From the NCBI GenBank assembly GCA_012718975.1, contig JAAYBF010000121.1:26534-90533 (forward strand): DNA of 64,000 bases. The letters run 5' to 3'. The stretch is from Solirubrobacterales bacterium (lineage in GTDB: Bacteria > Actinomycetota > Thermoleophilia > Solirubrobacterales > Thermoleophilaceae). Position numbers and translations under genes: made by a program. Below are positions 63,868 to 64,000 of the stretch, piece after piece (within the stretch, counting starts at the first letter, position 1; every line of letters begins with the position of its first letter). Under the pieces are notes generated by a model. It was not told the DNA's origin and made no database searches. It worked only from the letters and a program-made list of their open reading frames with translations.

Positions 63868-64000
63868 CTAGACGCCGGAGAGCGCGGCGACGCGCTCGCG
63901 GTGCTCGGCCGCGGAGCCGAAGAGGGCGCCGTCGACCTTGGCCCGCTTGAGCAGGAAGTGGAGGTCGTGCTCCCAGGTGAAGCCGATCCCGCCGTGGACC
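63868..64000 (-). CDS. Acyl-CoA dehydrogenase, C-terminal fragment
   Basis: Only the last 43 codons are inside the window. The stretch VHGGIGFTWEHDLHFLLKR is diagnostic of the C-terminal domain of acyl-CoA dehydrogenases, where HGG-xG-(F/Y)T interacts with FAD. The stop TAG is at 63868-63870. It lies upstream of livHMGF on the same strand, which may mean that this transporter serves an acyl-CoA or aromatic-acid catabolic cluster extending beyond the window. Confidence 0.85.
   Translation of the reverse strand, partial: VHGGIGFTWEHDLHFLLKRAKVDGALFGSAAEHRERVAALSGV

Overview
The window is very GC-rich (low-to-mid 70s % by eye), has many GTG and TTG starts, densely overlapping genes (repeated GTGA and TGATG stop/start overlaps) and several promoters placed so close to the start codon that leaderless transcripts are likely. 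The gene set (PspA with PspAA/PspAB/HtpX, a caa3-type CtaG, MarP, a cell-wall-binding-repeat lipoprotein, AddAB rather than RecBCD) points to a deep-branching actinobacterium, most likely class Thermoleophilia (Solirubrobacterales-like). That placement is inference. No rRNA, tRNA, CRISPR array, transposase or phage gene was found.

Layout. 0-4.5 kb: HAD hydrolase, a large secreted beta-helix protein and a secreted copper protein that joins a PHM-like monooxygenase domain to a type-1 copper domain. 4.5-15 kb: the addAB helicase-nuclease genes with three accessory or neighbouring genes, bracketed by two ~490-nt inverted copies of a non-coding repeat. 15-24 kb: topoisomerase III, an ECF sigma factor fused to a zinc-finger/TM anti-sigma-like tail, a lysyl-oxidase-like secreted protein, a MarP-like protease, a penicillin-binding protein and a lipoprotein. 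24-27 kb: TetR regulator with a DHA2 efflux pump, and two small genes. 27-36.5 kb: gltBD, an orphan ParA, an amidase and a Lys/Arg-rich secreted protein. 36.5-41.4 kb: lysA-hom-thrC-thrB-nudix, the aspartate-family pathway. 41.5-44 kb: zinc-type ABC transporter with two permeases, one ATPase and a Zur-like box. 44-51.5 kb: lgt, an ECF sigma/membrane-protein pair, an M23 protein, htpX-pspAB, adenosine deaminase, and an unrecognised gene pair next to an AT-richer gap. 51.5-57.3 kb: phosphotransferase plus acyl-CoA dehydrogenase, pspA-pspAA, ctaG and a second acyl-CoA dehydrogenase with a strong operator. 57.4-64 kb: a cell-wall-binding lipoprotein and a branched-chain amino-acid type ABC transporter, ending in a third (partial) acyl-CoA dehydrogenase.

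Themes. Envelope maintenance recurs (psp genes, HtpX, MarP, PBP, M23, Lgt, CWB2), as do acyl-CoA metabolism and nitrogen/amino-acid metabolism. The least explained content is non-coding: a long inverted repeat pair with a 30-nt periodic motif array that reverses polarity; three copies of a 49-nt near-perfect palindrome, two of them differing by a matched base-pair change; a second palindrome family beside one long repeat; a 70-nt-spaced direct repeat pair; and a short element shared by two distant intergenic gaps. The most interesting protein is the PHM-cupredoxin fusion, with the membrane-tethered sigma factor next.
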